5,726 nt of DNA from DATFXF01 sp035258565 (GTDB lineage: Bacteria; Acidobacteriota; Terriglobia; Acidiferrales; UBA7541). Positions 4,900 through 5,726 of the stretch are shown here, in pieces. A model generated the notes under the pieces. That model ran no database searches. It had not been told where the DNA came from and saw only the letters and a program-made list of their open reading frames with translations. The stretch lies in NCBI GenBank assembly GCA_035258565.1, contig DATFXF010000361.1, positions 1 to 5,726 on the forward strand. Direction: 5' to 3'. How positions within the stretch are numbered: the first letter of the stretch is position 1; the number at the start of each line of letters is the position of its first letter. The position numbers were made by a program, and so were the translations under genes.

Positions 4900-5654
4900 C
4901 AGGAGTCCTTCCCGGGCTCGGGCGGCGCTAGGGGTCCAGCTCGGTCGACAGCTTCGGGAGACGCGCGCCCGGCCAGCAATCGCGGAGCAGCGAGACCAGC
5001 AATCAGGTCGGCGACGAGGTGGGCGATGATCGATGGCCCGAGGCTCGCGGTCAGCGTGCGCGCGCCAGCGAACAGTAGCCCCACCACAAATGTGCTGACC
5101 AGACCCTGTCGGCCCTGGTACAGGTGGGCGAGAGAAAAAAGGGCTGCCGAACTCAGCGCGGCGAGCAGTAGAGAACCGCGGCTTGCGTCTTCGATCGCCG
5201 CGAAGCTAAAGCCGCGATAGAGAAATTCCTCGCAGGGGGCCACGGTACAAACCAGGGCGATGAAGACCAGGGTTTCAACCAGGCTCTGTGGCATCACCTT
5301 GCGAGCCATATGGTGCAGAAATCCCTGGCGTTCCGGAGGTAGGTGCGCCAGGCGGCGGAGACTATAGAGCTGTGTAATAAGGAGTAAGAGCGAGAGAGCA
5401 GCGGCTGTGGCTGCGGTCAGCTCCGGTTCCGGCAAAGCCAGTCCGAGATGCTCGGCGTTCAGGCCGCGAGCGTTCGCACGCCAGGCCACCACGCCGACCG
5501 CCAACCATTGAAATGCAATCGTGGAGGCATAGAGTGTGAGGCGGTCGGCACGGTCGAGTTTGGGCCGCGCGAGCAGCTCCTTGATGCGCATCGCACCGAG
5601 CCAGGGAACTACCACGCCAAGAAACAGAAGGATCATAGAAAAATCCCAGGGCAC
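4899..5654 (-). CDS. CPBP family intramembrane metalloprotease (Rce1/Abi type)
   Basis: CPBP proteins are multi-pass membrane proteins related to the CAAX prenyl endopeptidase Rce1; bacterial substrates are mostly unknown, and some members protect against bacteriocins. The 251-residue protein has the diagnostic motif E-E-F-L-Y-R-G-F (142-149), with Glu142/Glu143 and Arg147. A second motif is S-L-A-H-L (174-178, His177), and a third is I-I-A-H-L-V-A-D-L (209-217, His212). Hydrophobic segments lie near 7-23, 44-59, 80-97, 125-140, 161-178, 186-197 and 206-224, fitting six to eight membrane passes. The GTG start at 5654 follows GGAGG by five bases, and an in-frame TAG lies further upstream. An ATG six codons in has no ribosome-binding site. 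The tail after about 228 is polar and Pro-rich. It is coupled to rsmG by a one-base stop/start overlap. No prenylation-related gene is near, so a function cannot be assigned. Confidence 0.9.
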   Translation of the reverse strand: MPWDFSMILLFLGVVVPWLGAMRIKELLARPKLDRADRLTLYASTIAFQWLAVGVVAWRANARGLNAEHLGLALPEPELTAATAAALSLLLLITQLYSLRRLAHLPPERQGFLHHMARKVMPQSLVETLVFIALVCTVAPCEEFLYRGFSFAAIEDASRGSLLLAALSSAALFSLAHLYQGRQGLVSTFVVGLLFAGARTLTASLGPSIIAHLVADLIAGLAAPRLLAGRASPEAVDRAGPLAPPEPGKDS

Positions 5655-5664
5655 GGAGGCCTCC
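5655..5664 (-). promoter_or_regulatory. Self-complementary ribosome-binding site of the CPBP gene
   Basis: GGAGG is followed directly by CCTCC and then the GTG start. GGAGGCCTCC is a perfect palindrome, so the ribosome-binding site is self-complementary. A ten-base palindrome without a loop folds poorly within one molecule, so occlusion is possible rather than shown. Confidence 0.5.
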
Positions 5665-5726
5665 AGCTGGACGATAAACTATTCTTGCTGGGCAGGGAAG
5701 AAGCGAAATGCGTTTCCGCGGGGGAA

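Noticed and set aside
5686..5726. Possible divergent plus-strand gene starting at ATG 5708 after an AGGGAAG run
   Set aside because: Only six codons are visible before the edge and no motif can be judged, so there is not enough evidence for a feature.

Overview
The window is a GC-rich bacterial chromosome segment in which every supported gene reads on the minus strand, so transcription runs from high to low coordinates. In that order it holds a CPBP-family membrane protease, rsmG, parA, parB, a bactofilin, selD, and the 5' part of a YdjM-type membrane-associated hydrolase that leaves the left edge. The rsmG-parA-parB block with two parS sites is the conserved chromosome-segregation neighbourhood that normally lies near the replication origin. 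A Gram-negative-like phylum such as Acidobacteriota fits the gene order and protein style, but this is a tentative inference. No gap exceeds 300 bases.

Right part (about 3168-5654): the CPBP gene and rsmG are joined by a TGATG stop/start overlap. A 142-base gap follows, carrying two identical parS sites 45 bases apart inside a longer imperfect direct repeat, and then parA from a TTG start. The canonical end of ParA coincides with the start of parB, but the parA frame stays open for about 34 more codons inside parB, giving a 113-base overlap.

Middle (1906-2410): a short bactofilin has its own good promoter (TTGACA, 16-base spacer, TAGAGT) and a TTG start behind a strong ribosome-binding site. 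Bactofilins are polymerising cytoskeletal proteins, and one beside parABS suggests a link to origin anchoring.

Left part (1-1905): the most notable item is selD. An ordinary reading begins it at 1596 and loses its catalytic N-terminus. The true start is a TTG at 1653 behind AGGAGG, and codon 16 is an in-frame UGA in the catalytic context A-A-G-U-A-A-K. Directly after the UGA lies a bacterial SECIS-like hairpin. SelD here is therefore very probably a selenoprotein, so the host should also encode SelA, SelB and tRNA-Sec elsewhere. A membrane hydrolase gene follows selD by 17 bases. Non-ATG starts are common: parA, the bactofilin and selD use TTG, and the CPBP gene uses GTG.
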